Assembly (NCBI GenBank): GCA_025363535.1 | Contig: JANYDP010000046.1 | Span: forward strand, 1-12,671 | DNA from: Verrucomicrobiota bacterium | GTDB taxonomy: Bacteria > Verrucomicrobiota > Verrucomicrobiia > Limisphaerales > CAIQOK01 | Reading direction: 5' to 3' | DNA: 12,671 nucleotides | Shown: positions 1-7,466 of the stretch, piece by piece | How positions within the stretch are numbered: the stretch's first letter is position 1 | Layout: each line of letters starts with the position of its first letter | Notes under the pieces: generated by a model | Database searches by the model: none | Told to the model about the DNA's origin: nothing | Seen by the model: only the letters and a program-made list of their open reading frames with translations | Program-made: the position numbers and the translations under genes

Positions 1-1
1 C

Positions 2-427
2 AAGACGGCCATTCAAAACACGGCGGACACCGCTCTTGATCTGTTGCTTATGCAACTGGGCAATTACGTGGAGAACACCACCGGCGGGGATGTGGGCAAA
101 ATCACCAGCTCGGGCTTTGGCGTCAAAACTCCCGCCACACCGGTGGGCGATCTGCCCGCGCCGGATAATGTATTGGTGGTTCCCAGCAGCAGCGCCGGCA
201 CGGTGGATATGAAATGGAACCGTGTGCCGGGTGCCAAGAGTTACCTCGTGGAACGCGCGGCAGATGCCCCCGCGCCGCTGGACTGGAGTACGGGCCTGGC
301 CACCACCAAGGCCAAGGCGGCGGTGAACACGATGACGAGCGGCGGCAAGTATTGGTTTCGCGTGGCGGCGGTGGGTGCCGCCGGGCAGGGGGCCTGGAGC
401 GATGCGGTGTCCAAGATCGCGCCGTGA
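2..427 (+). CDS. Helical-domain + fibronectin type III protein, 5' truncated by window edge
   Basis: The frame is open from the first bases, so the start lies upstream and 141 C-terminal residues are visible. The first ~45 residues are helical and include the conserved NYVEN-TTGGD stretch. A linker (TPVGDLPAPDN) leads into one fibronectin type III domain of ~90 residues, with the Fn3 hallmarks MKWNRVPGAKSYLVER and GGKYWFRVAAVGAAG. It is a clear paralog of the next gene: NYVENTTGGD against NYVQNVSGGD, and PVGDLPAP against PVGTLPAP. Small proteins with this architecture recur in Verrucomicrobiota and Bacteroidota, and I know of no assigned function. No signal peptide can be judged because the N-terminus is missing. 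A TTG or ATG near position 44-50 could be miscalled as the start, but homology to the paralog runs upstream of it. Confidence 0.85.
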   Translation, partial: KTAIQNTADTALDLLLMQLGNYVENTTGGDVGKITSSGFGVKTPATPVGDLPAPDNVLVVPSSSAGTVDMKWNRVPGAKSYLVERAADAPAPLDWSTGLATTKAKAAVNTMTSGGKYWFRVAAVGAAGQGAWSDAVSKIAP

Positions 428-440
428 AAGACTTTGGGCG

Positions 441-505
441 GGCAACTCTCGGAGTATCCGAGTTCCTGGTCGGGCGGTGCGGCTGCAACGCCCGACCAAG
501 TTGCC
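441..505 (+). other. Intergenic three-way-junction inverted-repeat structure
   Basis: Three nested perfect stems occur between the two Fn3 genes. P1 pairs GGCAACT (441-447) with AGTTGCC (499-505). P2 pairs CTCGGA (448-453) with TCCGAG (457-462) around a GTA loop. P3 pairs TGGTCGGGCG (467-476) with CGCCCGACCA (489-498), and its loop can add a further TGC/GCA pairing at 478-480/485-487. P2 abuts P1 directly, P3 abuts the far side of P1, and only TTCC (463-466) is unpaired in the junction. No T tract follows, so it is not a standard intrinsic terminator. It could be a dispersed palindromic repeat, a processing or attenuation element, or an RNA stabiliser. The pairing is read directly from the sequence; the role is unknown. 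Confidence 0.6.
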
Positions 506-546
506 GAGCTTGAGTGGCAGATGAACAACCAAACAACCAATTCACC

Positions 547-1170
547 ATGAGCAAAGTAAAATTAGCCCTGGCCGGCTTGTCGGCCCCCGAGAAGATCCAA
601 TTCACGCGGCGCATTGCCACCGCCATGGAACTGGCGTCGGGTCAGTTCCCCGATCCGCCGGCCAACTTCGATGAGCTGGGCGACCTGGCCTACTTCCTGG
701 AGACGGCCTACAACAATGCCGTCACGGCGCGGGCAACCGCGCGCACGTTGACGGTGGTGTCGGACGCGGCGGAGACGCAGTTGGACCAAATCCTCACCTT
801 GGTGGCGAACTATGTGCAGAACGTCAGCGGTGGCGATGCCCGGATCATCGCCTTGGCGGGCATGGCCGTGCGCAACGCGTCGTCGCCGGTGGGCACGCTC
901 CCCGCGCCGGTGGGTTTGGTGGTGGCAAACGGCGCGGGTGCGGGCGTGGTGGGGTTGCGCTGGCAGGCGTTGCGCGGCGCGATGAGTTATGTGGTGGAGT
1001 TGACGAGTGATCCGCAACAGAAGCTGTGGCCAACGCGCCAGGTGAGCACGCGGTCAAACGTGCGGCTGGCTGGTTTGACGGGCGGGACGGCTTATGCGTT
1101 CCGGGTGGCGGCGTTAGGGGCGGCGGGCTTGAGCGGGTGGAGCGAGGTGGTGCCGAAGTGGGTGGCGTGA
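547..1170 (+). CDS. Helical-domain + fibronectin type III protein (second tandem copy)
   Basis: This is a 207-residue protein, paralogous to the gene just upstream. Residues ~1-110 are predicted helical, beginning MSKVKLALAGLSAPEKIQF, with the conserved ANYVQNVSGGD near 87-97. The PVGTLPAP linker is near 115-122, and a single Fn3 domain fills ~121-207, with VGLRW and GGTAYAFRVAALGAAG marking the B and F strands. There is no signal peptide or membrane segment, so it is probably cytoplasmic or released by another route. I prefer the ATG at 547 because the protein family starts close to this KVKL motif. An in-frame GTG at 514 would add 11 residues of low-complexity Asn/Gln sequence. A 9-codon ORF (521-550) overlaps the ATG as ATGA. 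No strong Shine-Dalgarno precedes either start. The function is unknown. Confidence 0.85.
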   Translation: MSKVKLALAGLSAPEKIQFTRRIATAMELASGQFPDPPANFDELGDLAYFLETAYNNAVTARATARTLTVVSDAAETQLDQILTLVANYVQNVSGGDARIIALAGMAVRNASSPVGTLPAPVGLVVANGAGAGVVGLRWQALRGAMSYVVELTSDPQQKLWPTRQVSTRSNVRLAGLTGGTAYAFRVAALGAAGLSGWSEVVPKWVA

Positions 1171-1190
1171 GCTGACGCGGCGGTGGGGAA

Positions 1191-2018
1191 TTACAATTTG
1201 ACGGACGTGTGCTGTTGCAGCCAGGGCAGGTCGTTGGGCGCGGGTTTATTGATGCCGATGGAAGGATTGACGAGACGAACGGGTTGGATGGTGTTGGGGT
1301 CGCGCCATTTCTTGATCTCTGCATGGCCGTCGGCATAGGCAAACCCGCAGGCATTGTTGTGATAGGACGCGGGCACGTCCACCCACAGGATGCCAGCGAG
1401 GGGGACAAAGAACAGATCGTCGTTGATGCTATCGGGTTGTTCATCGAGCAAGGTCCAGCATTGGGAAGCGCCAAAGCTGGCGAAGTCGGAGCCTTTCAGA
1501 AAGACCTTCCAGCCGTAGTTCAAACGCTGGTTCACGCCGGTCACGTCGCCCACGGTGCTGTTCATGGAGATGCTGCGGATGCGCGGGCCGCTCTGCCCGG
1601 GAACTTTGTCGGCCGGACATTTGAAGACGCCGGTGTTCTTATAGACGTAGGGGCCGATTTCGCAATCGGTGAGGCGGAGCGCGTTGTAGTTGTCGGCCCA
1701 CGGCGCGCCGGGGGGGAGATCCCATTTGATGATGCCGGTGACCCAGGTGTTGGGGCCGATGGAGGCGCCGCGATTTTCGGGGAGGTGGTCGTTGTTGTCC
1801 TGCGTGTACATGAAGCAGGCGAGTTCCACCTGCCGCAGGTTGTTGAGGCAGGCGATGCCTTCCGCCTTCGTCCTGGCTTTGCCCAACGCCGGCAGCAACA
1901 TCGCGGCAAGGATGGCAATGATGGCGATGACGACAAGCAATTCAATGAGGGTGAAGCCGGACCAACGCCGCTGGTTCAAAGCAGACAACTTCCGCGCGTT
2001 GGGATTTCTGGCGAGCAT
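1191..2018 (-). CDS. Type IV prepilin-like / pseudopilin protein with H-X9-DG motif
   Basis: This 275-residue protein has a class III (prepilin) signal. After a 20-residue basic leader comes G21, the expected prepilin peptidase site, then FTLIE with the conserved Glu at mature position 5. A ~20-residue hydrophobic helix follows (LLVVIAIIAILAAMLLPAL) and ends in GKAR. The C-terminal half holds FKCPAD near 132-137 and an H-X9-DG motif (H220, D230-G231), which places it in the pre-pil H-X9-DG family common in Verrucomicrobiota and Planctomycetota. Such proteins occur in large numbers per genome and are thought to be surface or pseudopilus-like proteins; individual roles are not known. I chose the ATG at 2018 because it gives a normal short leader; the frame stays open to 2180, but that extension does not look like coding sequence. 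The gene converges on the Fn3 gene, with 20 nt between the stops. Confidence 0.9.
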   Translation of the reverse strand: MLARNPNARKLSALNQRRWSGFTLIELLVVIAIIAILAAMLLPALGKARTKAEGIACLNNLRQVELACFMYTQDNNDHLPENRGASIGPNTWVTGIIKWDLPPGAPWADNYNALRLTDCEIGPYVYKNTGVFKCPADKVPGQSGPRIRSISMNSTVGDVTGVNQRLNYGWKVFLKGSDFASFGASQCWTLLDEQPDSINDDLFFVPLAGILWVDVPASYHNNACGFAYADGHAEIKKWRDPNTIQPVRLVNPSIGINKPAPNDLPWLQQHTSVKL

Positions 2019-2082
2019 GATTTGACCGTGAAGGTAACGGGCGGGGGAACGGAGCGCCACCGCATGAAGGTGCGGGGCAGGT

Positions 2083-2109
2083 AAAGCAAAGGCCCGGGCC
2101 ACCGGCCCG
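2083..2109 (-). terminator. Hairpin terminator after the adenylate cyclase gene
   Basis: On the minus strand, immediately after the cyclase stop codon, CGGGCC (2104-2109) pairs with GGCCCG (2095-2100) around a 3-nt loop. It is followed by GGCCTTTGCTTT (2094-2083). The stem is short but all GC. The T run is interrupted, so termination may be partial. It separates the four-gene cluster from the prepilin gene, which reads in the same direction downstream. Confidence 0.55.
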
Positions 2110-2110
2110 C

Positions 2111-4216
2111 TTACTTCTCCGTCAACGTGTAAGCTCCGTTCCAATCCGCTGGTGGCGGCGCAGCCTGATACGCCGCACATCGCCCCGCGTACATCGCGCA
2201 GAGAAAATCTTCCGTGCCGATTTCGCTGGCGACCGCTTCAAACATCCGGCCCGCCACCGCGAAATCGCGGACGCGATAAAGCTGGATGGCTTCATGATAC
2301 TGCGGCAGCCAGGCGGGCGCGGGTTGCGTGCGGTCGCTCAACAGGGCGAACACCTCCACCGGCCGGCTCTTGCCCTTGACCGCGAGCAGATCCACGCGGC
2401 GATAAACAAACTGGTCGCGTGTCAACGCCTCGACCGTGGCCCCGATCAGGATGTCGGTGTGAAATTGTTTGGTGGCGCTTTCCAGCCGCGCCGCGAGATT
2501 CACGCCGTCGCCCAGCACGGTGAACTCGGTGCGCGCTTGTGTTCCAATGTTGCCGACGATCACTTCGCCGTGGTTGACCCCAATGCCAATGGAAAACTTC
2601 GTGCGGTCAGGATTATTCTTCCAACCCGCATTTAACTTTGCCAGGGCCGGTCGCATTTGCAGCGCCGCCTGCACCCCTCGTCGGGCGTCTGTGGCAAGGC
2701 CGTCGCTGTGCGTGTCACCCCATGCGGCCATGATAGCGTCGCCAATAAACTTTTGCAGCGTGCCGCCATCCTTTTGGACGATTTCGACCATTTCGGAAAA
2801 ATACTCGTTGAGCTGGGCTACGAGTTTATGGGCATCCGTGTTTTCGGTCATGCTGGTGAACCCGCGGATGTCGCTGAACAAAATAGTTACTGCCTGGCGA
2901 CGGCCTTTGAAGGTTTCTTCAAACGAGCGGTTATCTCGCAGAATGGTCTTGGCCACGTTCTTGGAAACGTAACGCTCCAGCAAATTCCGCGTGCGCCGCC
3001 GCTCGAACTGTTCCAACGCGTATTGAAAGATGATCCCGTAAGTGCCCGTTGCGACGAGGCAGAACAGCGGCGGCAACATGCTGACGAGCAGATCGTGGTG
3101 GACAAAGAAATACTGGCACCCGGCGACGAAAACGACGGTGGTCAGCACCAGAATCAGGACCTTCACCAACGCGTTGTGAATCCACAGACAAACCACCAGC
3201 GCCAAAGCCATCATGGCGAAGGCCAGCGCGAGATTGGCGGTCGGGGAGGTTTCCGCGAGCCAGGTGTCCTGCAACAAGGCCGCCATGATCTGCGCCTGGA
3301 TTTCCGGGCCGGGCATCACGCCGAACGGCGTCGCGTGAAGGTCGTGATAAATTTCCGCCGTGGGGCCGACCACCACGATCTTGTTGCTGAACGTGGTGCC
3401 GCCGTTGAAGGGCGGCGCCGCCCAGAGTTTTTCCACAAACAGGTTTTCCACCGGCAGCGGACGGTAGGTGCCCGCCCGGCCCTGGTAGTTGATGTAGAAC
3501 AATTCGTGGTTGGACGGCACGGCGGTTTTGCCCGTGAACTTTTTCACCGCCAGCGTGGTGAGATGTTCCAGGTTGTCGGGAAAATTGTCCTGCGGGCCGG
3601 ACAGCTCGGGGGTTTCATGTTCGAGCGACGTGCGGTATTTCACGCGCCGCACCACCTCGTCGCCGTCCGGCCACATGTTGACCAGGCCAACGATGGATTC
3701 GGTTCCCGGCAGCAGCAGCCGGTCGTTGGGCGTCGTCAGTTTCTTCCCTTTGAATTGCGTGGCGTCTTTTTCATCCGCATACATTTCACCGATGACCACG
3801 CGGTCTTTGTATTTTTCCAAGGCCCGTGCGAAGACCGCGTCGCCCTCGGTCTGGCTGGCGAACACAAAATCGAAAACCACCACTTTGGCGCCCGCAGCCA
3901 TCAGTTTTTCCAGCACCGCCGCATGCACGCGCCGGTCCCACGAGGGTGATTGCATCAGTTGCAGTGTTTCCGAGGCGGCAATTTCTTCTGGCCAGAGCGC
4001 GTCCAGCTTGAAGGAACTGGTGGCCACACCAATGAGGCAGATGTCCGGATGCGGCGGCTGGCTGCCCCGCAGCAGGTAGCGGTTGTCGATCAAGAGGCCT
4101 TCCGCATGTTGCCAGAGCTGGATGGTCTGCAACCACTCCGTCTGCGTGAGGCTGAAGCACAGCACGCCGACGGCGACGATGAACCACTTGATGTGCTGGG
4201 CGAGAAATTTAACCAT
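2111..4216 (-). CDS. CHASE2-domain class III adenylate cyclase
   Basis: This is a 701-residue membrane sensor that makes cAMP from ATP. An N-terminal transmembrane helix (~9-26) is followed by an extracytoplasmic CHASE2 domain (~35-315; FDFVFA, FINYQG-like and GPEIQAQ segments). Three transmembrane helices follow (~326-346, 350-372, 377-400), then a short linker and a cytoplasmic class III catalytic domain (~440-625). The metal-binding aspartates are present (D449 in LFSDIRGFTS, D493 in FIGDAIMAA). So are the transition-state Asn573 and Arg577 (GVNLAARLE). The purine-selecting pair is Lys489/Thr566, which favours ATP over GTP. A C-terminal ~60-residue helical tail is TPR-like. The start is the ATG at 4216; a TTG 11 codons upstream sits inside a small TGCCA/TGGCA hairpin and is less likely. 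It is the last gene of the cluster, 64 nt after the patatin gene. The CHASE2 ligand is unknown. Confidence 0.93.
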   Translation of the reverse strand: MVKFLAQHIKWFIVAVGVLCFSLTQTEWLQTIQLWQHAEGLLIDNRYLLRGSQPPHPDICLIGVATSSFKLDALWPEEIAASETLQLMQSPSWDRRVHAAVLEKLMAAGAKVVVFDFVFASQTEGDAVFARALEKYKDRVVIGEMYADEKDATQFKGKKLTTPNDRLLLPGTESIVGLVNMWPDGDEVVRRVKYRTSLEHETPELSGPQDNFPDNLEHLTTLAVKKFTGKTAVPSNHELFYINYQGRAGTYRPLPVENLFVEKLWAAPPFNGGTTFSNKIVVVGPTAEIYHDLHATPFGVMPGPEIQAQIMAALLQDTWLAETSPTANLALAFAMMALALVVCLWIHNALVKVLILVLTTVVFVAGCQYFFVHHDLLVSMLPPLFCLVATGTYGIIFQYALEQFERRRTRNLLERYVSKNVAKTILRDNRSFEETFKGRRQAVTILFSDIRGFTSMTENTDAHKLVAQLNEYFSEMVEIVQKDGGTLQKFIGDAIMAAWGDTHSDGLATDARRGVQAALQMRPALAKLNAGWKNNPDRTKFSIGIGVNHGEVIVGNIGTQARTEFTVLGDGVNLAARLESATKQFHTDILIGATVEALTRDQFVYRRVDLLAVKGKSRPVEVFALLSDRTQPAPAWLPQYHEAIQLYRVRDFAVAGRMFEAVASEIGTEDFLCAMYAGRCAAYQAAPPPADWNGAYTLTEK

Positions 4217-4280
4217 GAGCGCGAAAAATCCGCTGCCAGTTATTGGCAAGCCCGCGCGTCTGACTCAAGGAAATAATCCG

Positions 4281-7200
4281 TCACGGCTTTTTCTCAAACA
4301 GTTCGCCGAGGTGGGGGGCGGACGGGGTTTCGGAGGCGGCGTAGGCTTGCTTGACGAAGTCGGTGAACAAATCGTTGCGCTCAGTGGCCGGAGGAATGGA
4401 ATGGCATTTCCCGGAATAGATCCATTCCACGGTGCGCTGGCCCAGGGCGCGGTAGCTTTCAAACTGCGCCTCGTCGAACCACTGGTCGCTGGTGGGTTCG
4501 TGCGGAAATGTTTCGCTGGTGCGGGCGTAGTTGTAAATGTCGCGCGGCTCGTTGCCCAGCAGGGCGGGCTTGATATAAATCAGGGTGCCTTTGCGACCGC
4601 CCGCATCCACGGAGCCGTAGTCAATTTCACAGACCGCACAGTAGCGGCCGCACTTTTGTCCGGCTTCGTCGTCCCGGGAAAAAATTTCAAATTTTGTGAT
4701 GCTGATTTTCACGCCCAGATCCACGCGCACCTTGCGGATGGCGTTGCCGAGGTCTTCGAGGCTGCAATCCGGATCGCAGCCGGCGTCGCTCAACACGATC
4801 AGGCGGGCGCGGCGCAGGATCATTTCGTAGAGGCCAAGGTTTTCAAAATGGCCGCCGTCCGAAAGATAGACGTACGGGCTGGTGCTGTCGGTGAGGCCGA
4901 GACCCTCTTTGATCATGTGGCGCACCGGCGAGCGCGGCGAGTCGTCGTGAAATGTGGCGCATCCGAGCGCGCCCGGATTGCCGAGCCACCAGCCGAGCCG
5001 GACGTTGAACAACGTCATGAGCAGCGCGACCACGGGCGAGGAATGGTAGCCCTGATTCGGGCTGGCCGCAGCACCGGAAATGGACAGGGCGGTGCCGAGG
5101 GACAGCCCGTTGTGCATCCGGTTCACGGCGTAGTGCTTGGTGAAACGGTAGCCGAGCCGGTAGTTGCCGGTGTAGAGCGTGCTGGCGGTGAAGGTCTCGG
5201 CCTTGCGCTGCTGCCACGCGAGGTTTTCGCCGGAGACCAGGTTGAGCGCCATGTTGACGAGGTGCAGGGGACGCTGCGGGAGCAGGGGATTTTTGGGGTC
5301 GCGCAAGATCTGCATGGGCAGGTTGTCGCCGGGATCAAAGCCCGTGAACGGATTGGGATTGCGCCGGGGGTTGGTTGCGCCGAGATAGGCGCGGACGAGG
5401 CGGTTCCGGTAGATCGCGTGGAGGGAAAACTTGTTGATGTTGACGAACCGCGAAAGCAGCCAGCCCGCGAGGCCGCACGCCAGGACAAATCCCGCCGTCA
5501 GCCACAGCGGCGCGGTGCTGGCCAGTTCGCTGAAATCCGAGAACGGGTGCAGTTGCGCCAGGTTGTAAAGGCCCGGGTGCAAGGTTTTGTCGTCGGGCAA
5601 CGGGGTGCAGAAATGGTTGGCCGCCGCCGTGAGCGTGCGGGAAAAAATCCAGCTCGTGGCGAGGGAAATGGCAGCGACCAGCGCGGCGAGGGACAACGGC
5701 GCGGCCAGGCTCACAGCTTTGTCCAACAGGCGCGCGACCGGGCTGGCGGTCCGTTTGTCCGGTTTGGTTCCGGACGAACCGGCGCTGTGGCCGATGATCA
5801 AGGTAAAGAGGCCGCTGATGCCGCCGAGCGCGCCCAGCAGGGTGCGGGCGCGTTCCGACAGTTTGAATATTCCCACCGGCCCGAACAGCACCAGCCCGTT
5901 GAACAGCATCCAGCCGACGATGGCGACGAGCAGCCACGCCCCCATGCGCGCCCACCATTCGCGGTCCTCGTCGAAGGTGAAGCGGCTGCCCAAGCCGATG
6001 AACAGCGTGGCCGTGACCAGGAACAGCATGAGAAAAACCGGCGCGGCCAGACAGCCATAGACGGACAAGCCCGTCGGCGAGGTGCTGTAGCGGAGGGTGC
6101 TTACGGCCGCCAGCCAGAGGGAGCATCCGCCGGCCGCGCCGGTGGCCAGCGCCAGCGCCACTTCCCGTTTCAAGGCGTATTTTTTTCCGTTGCGCCACCG
6201 TTGCAAAAATAATTCGGCGGTGCTCCAGGCGGTCAGATGCAGGATCGCGCCGAGCAGGCAGTAGTTCGGCAGGAACGGCGGCGTGTCCGGGGTGCCGCCG
6301 ATCAGGTCGAGGAACAGCCGCAACAAAAGGCTGCCGGATTCGCTGCCCGCGCCGTTTTGGACCCAGGCCCAGGCGGTGGTGATGCTGAGGGCCGCGAGGC
6401 ACAACGGCGCGCAGCACCAGACCAGAAAGCCGGCCTGGTTGCGGCGTTCAAACCAGCGGCCGCCGTGGGCCTGCAAATTGTCCCGCAGGGCCGGACGGTT
6501 CATCGCGCTGTACGCGATCGCCCAGGCGGCCAGCACAAACCCGGAAAAAAATCCCAGCCCGATCAGCCAGTCGGGCGGGTTGAGAATCAGGAGCGCGGTG
6601 TGGAGACGCGGCACGGCGAACAGCGCGAACAGAATCGGCGCAAACACCAGCCAGTTCAACGCGAGGTTGCGCAGATACATGGCAACGAGCACCCAGGTGT
6701 CCGCCGAGAACAGGCCGAGGCGGGGCGTGAGATAGTTGCTGTATTTGCGCAGATGGCTCAACTGCCTTGGCTCGGGTTCCGTCACGGATTCTGGCCGGCC
6801 GCCGGACAATTTGGCGCTGACCGCGTCCACGCCGCCGGCGTGATGAATCCACGAACTCAGCCAGCTCCCGAGGTAGCCGCCGCCGGAGACGGTCGAAAGA
6901 TAGTCGAAATGTTTCAGCAGTCCGTGCTGCGCCAGTCCTTGCGTGACGCCGAGCGCGAAGGTGGCGCTGCGGATGCCGCCGCCGGAAATGCAGAACGCCG
7001 TGCTGCCTTCGCCCGTGTGGATGCGCCGGTAAATCGCGGCGAGATGGAGGTCGGAGATTTTTTTGAGGTGTTCGGGGAACGCTTCTTCGAGCAGCAGGCG
7101 GTTGAGCCGCGTGAGTTCGGAGGCTTCCAATTCCAGCCGCGTCATCGCCACCGTTTCGTTGCGCAGGCCGGCTTTGGGAAAATGCTTGTCGCAGTATAGG

Positions 7201-7463
7201 CAGTCGGTTCTTTGCAGGATCAGGTTGAGCAGCCGGGCCAGTTCGGCCGGCGTGGCGGCGGCGGGCGCTTCGCCGGCGGGAAGAAGCGGCCGGATTTTTT
7301 CCAGGAGATCCGCCGTGGCACCGAGCAGGTGGTCGGGGTTGAAGTTCCACGAAAATGCCGTCGTCGTTCCGCCATGCAGCGCGGCGTACTCTTGATCCAG
7401 CACTTCAAAAAATGGCACGGGCAGTTTGCGCCGGTTGCTGGTGGTGGCGTTGGTGTGCGACAT
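4281..7463 (-). CDS. Large polytopic membrane patatin-like phospholipase
   Basis: This 1060-residue protein is built on a patatin (Ser-Asp dyad) acyl-hydrolase fold. The oxyanion glycine cluster is at 160-165 (SGGGIR). The nucleophile is Ser193 in STVSGGGYLGS; the usual first Gly of G-x-S-x-G is replaced by Thr191. The catalytic Asp is D869 in LSDGGHFENLG. Between Ser and Asp lie ~670 residues, including about ten hydrophobic segments at roughly 264-284, 299-320, 345-367, 400-420, 432-455, 467-492, 506-530, 543-560, 584-606 and 651-672. The C-terminus carries FPHEPTSDQWFDEAQFESYR, seen in other large patatin-like membrane proteins. Extra cysteines occur as C88-x-x-C91 and C938-x3-C942-x2-C945. 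It starts 3 nt after the upstream cytochrome stop (TGA CCC ATG, same frame) with no Shine-Dalgarno, so translation is probably coupled. Hydrolysis of phospholipid or another acyl ester is expected from the family; the true substrate is unknown. Confidence 0.88.
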   Translation of the reverse strand: MSHTNATTSNRRKLPVPFFEVLDQEYAALHGGTTTAFSWNFNPDHLLGATADLLEKIRPLLPAGEAPAAATPAELARLLNLILQRTDCLYCDKHFPKAGLRNETVAMTRLELEASELTRLNRLLLEEAFPEHLKKISDLHLAAIYRRIHTGEGSTAFCISGGGIRSATFALGVTQGLAQHGLLKHFDYLSTVSGGGYLGSWLSSWIHHAGGVDAVSAKLSGGRPESVTEPEPRQLSHLRKYSNYLTPRLGLFSADTWVLVAMYLRNLALNWLVFAPILFALFAVPRLHTALLILNPPDWLIGLGFFSGFVLAAWAIAYSAMNRPALRDNLQAHGGRWFERRNQAGFLVWCCAPLCLAALSITTAWAWVQNGAGSESGSLLLRLFLDLIGGTPDTPPFLPNYCLLGAILHLTAWSTAELFLQRWRNGKKYALKREVALALATGAAGGCSLWLAAVSTLRYSTSPTGLSVYGCLAAPVFLMLFLVTATLFIGLGSRFTFDEDREWWARMGAWLLVAIVGWMLFNGLVLFGPVGIFKLSERARTLLGALGGISGLFTLIIGHSAGSSGTKPDKRTASPVARLLDKAVSLAAPLSLAALVAAISLATSWIFSRTLTAAANHFCTPLPDDKTLHPGLYNLAQLHPFSDFSELASTAPLWLTAGFVLACGLAGWLLSRFVNINKFSLHAIYRNRLVRAYLGATNPRRNPNPFTGFDPGDNLPMQILRDPKNPLLPQRPLHLVNMALNLVSGENLAWQQRKAETFTASTLYTGNYRLGYRFTKHYAVNRMHNGLSLGTALSISGAAASPNQGYHSSPVVALLMTLFNVRLGWWLGNPGALGCATFHDDSPRSPVRHMIKEGLGLTDSTSPYVYLSDGGHFENLGLYEMILRRARLIVLSDAGCDPDCSLEDLGNAIRKVRVDLGVKISITKFEIFSRDDEAGQKCGRYCAVCEIDYGSVDAGGRKGTLIYIKPALLGNEPRDIYNYARTSETFPHEPTSDQWFDEAQFESYRALGQRTVEWIYSGKCHSIPPATERNDLFTDFVKQAYAASETPSAPHLGELFEKKP

Positions 7464-7466
7464 GGG

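Noticed and set aside
1209..2084. A ~291-codon + strand open frame opposite the prepilin gene
   Set aside because: It is a Gly/Val-rich shadow; the minus strand carries the unmistakable GFTLIE and H-X9-DG motifs.
2657..3949. A ~430-codon + strand open frame opposite the adenylate cyclase
   Set aside because: It has no recognisable motif, and the minus-strand frame contains all class III cyclase catalytic residues.
2111..4216. Guanylate cyclase activity for the CHASE2 protein
   Set aside because: The purine-selecting residues are Lys489 and Thr566, the adenylate-type pair, rather than Glu and Cys/Ser.
4083..6212. A ~709-codon open frame on the + strand opposite the patatin and cyclase genes
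   Set aside because: Its translation is a Gln/Arg/Gly/His-rich shadow of a GC-rich gene, without domain motifs, while the minus strand shows catalytic motifs and membrane helices.
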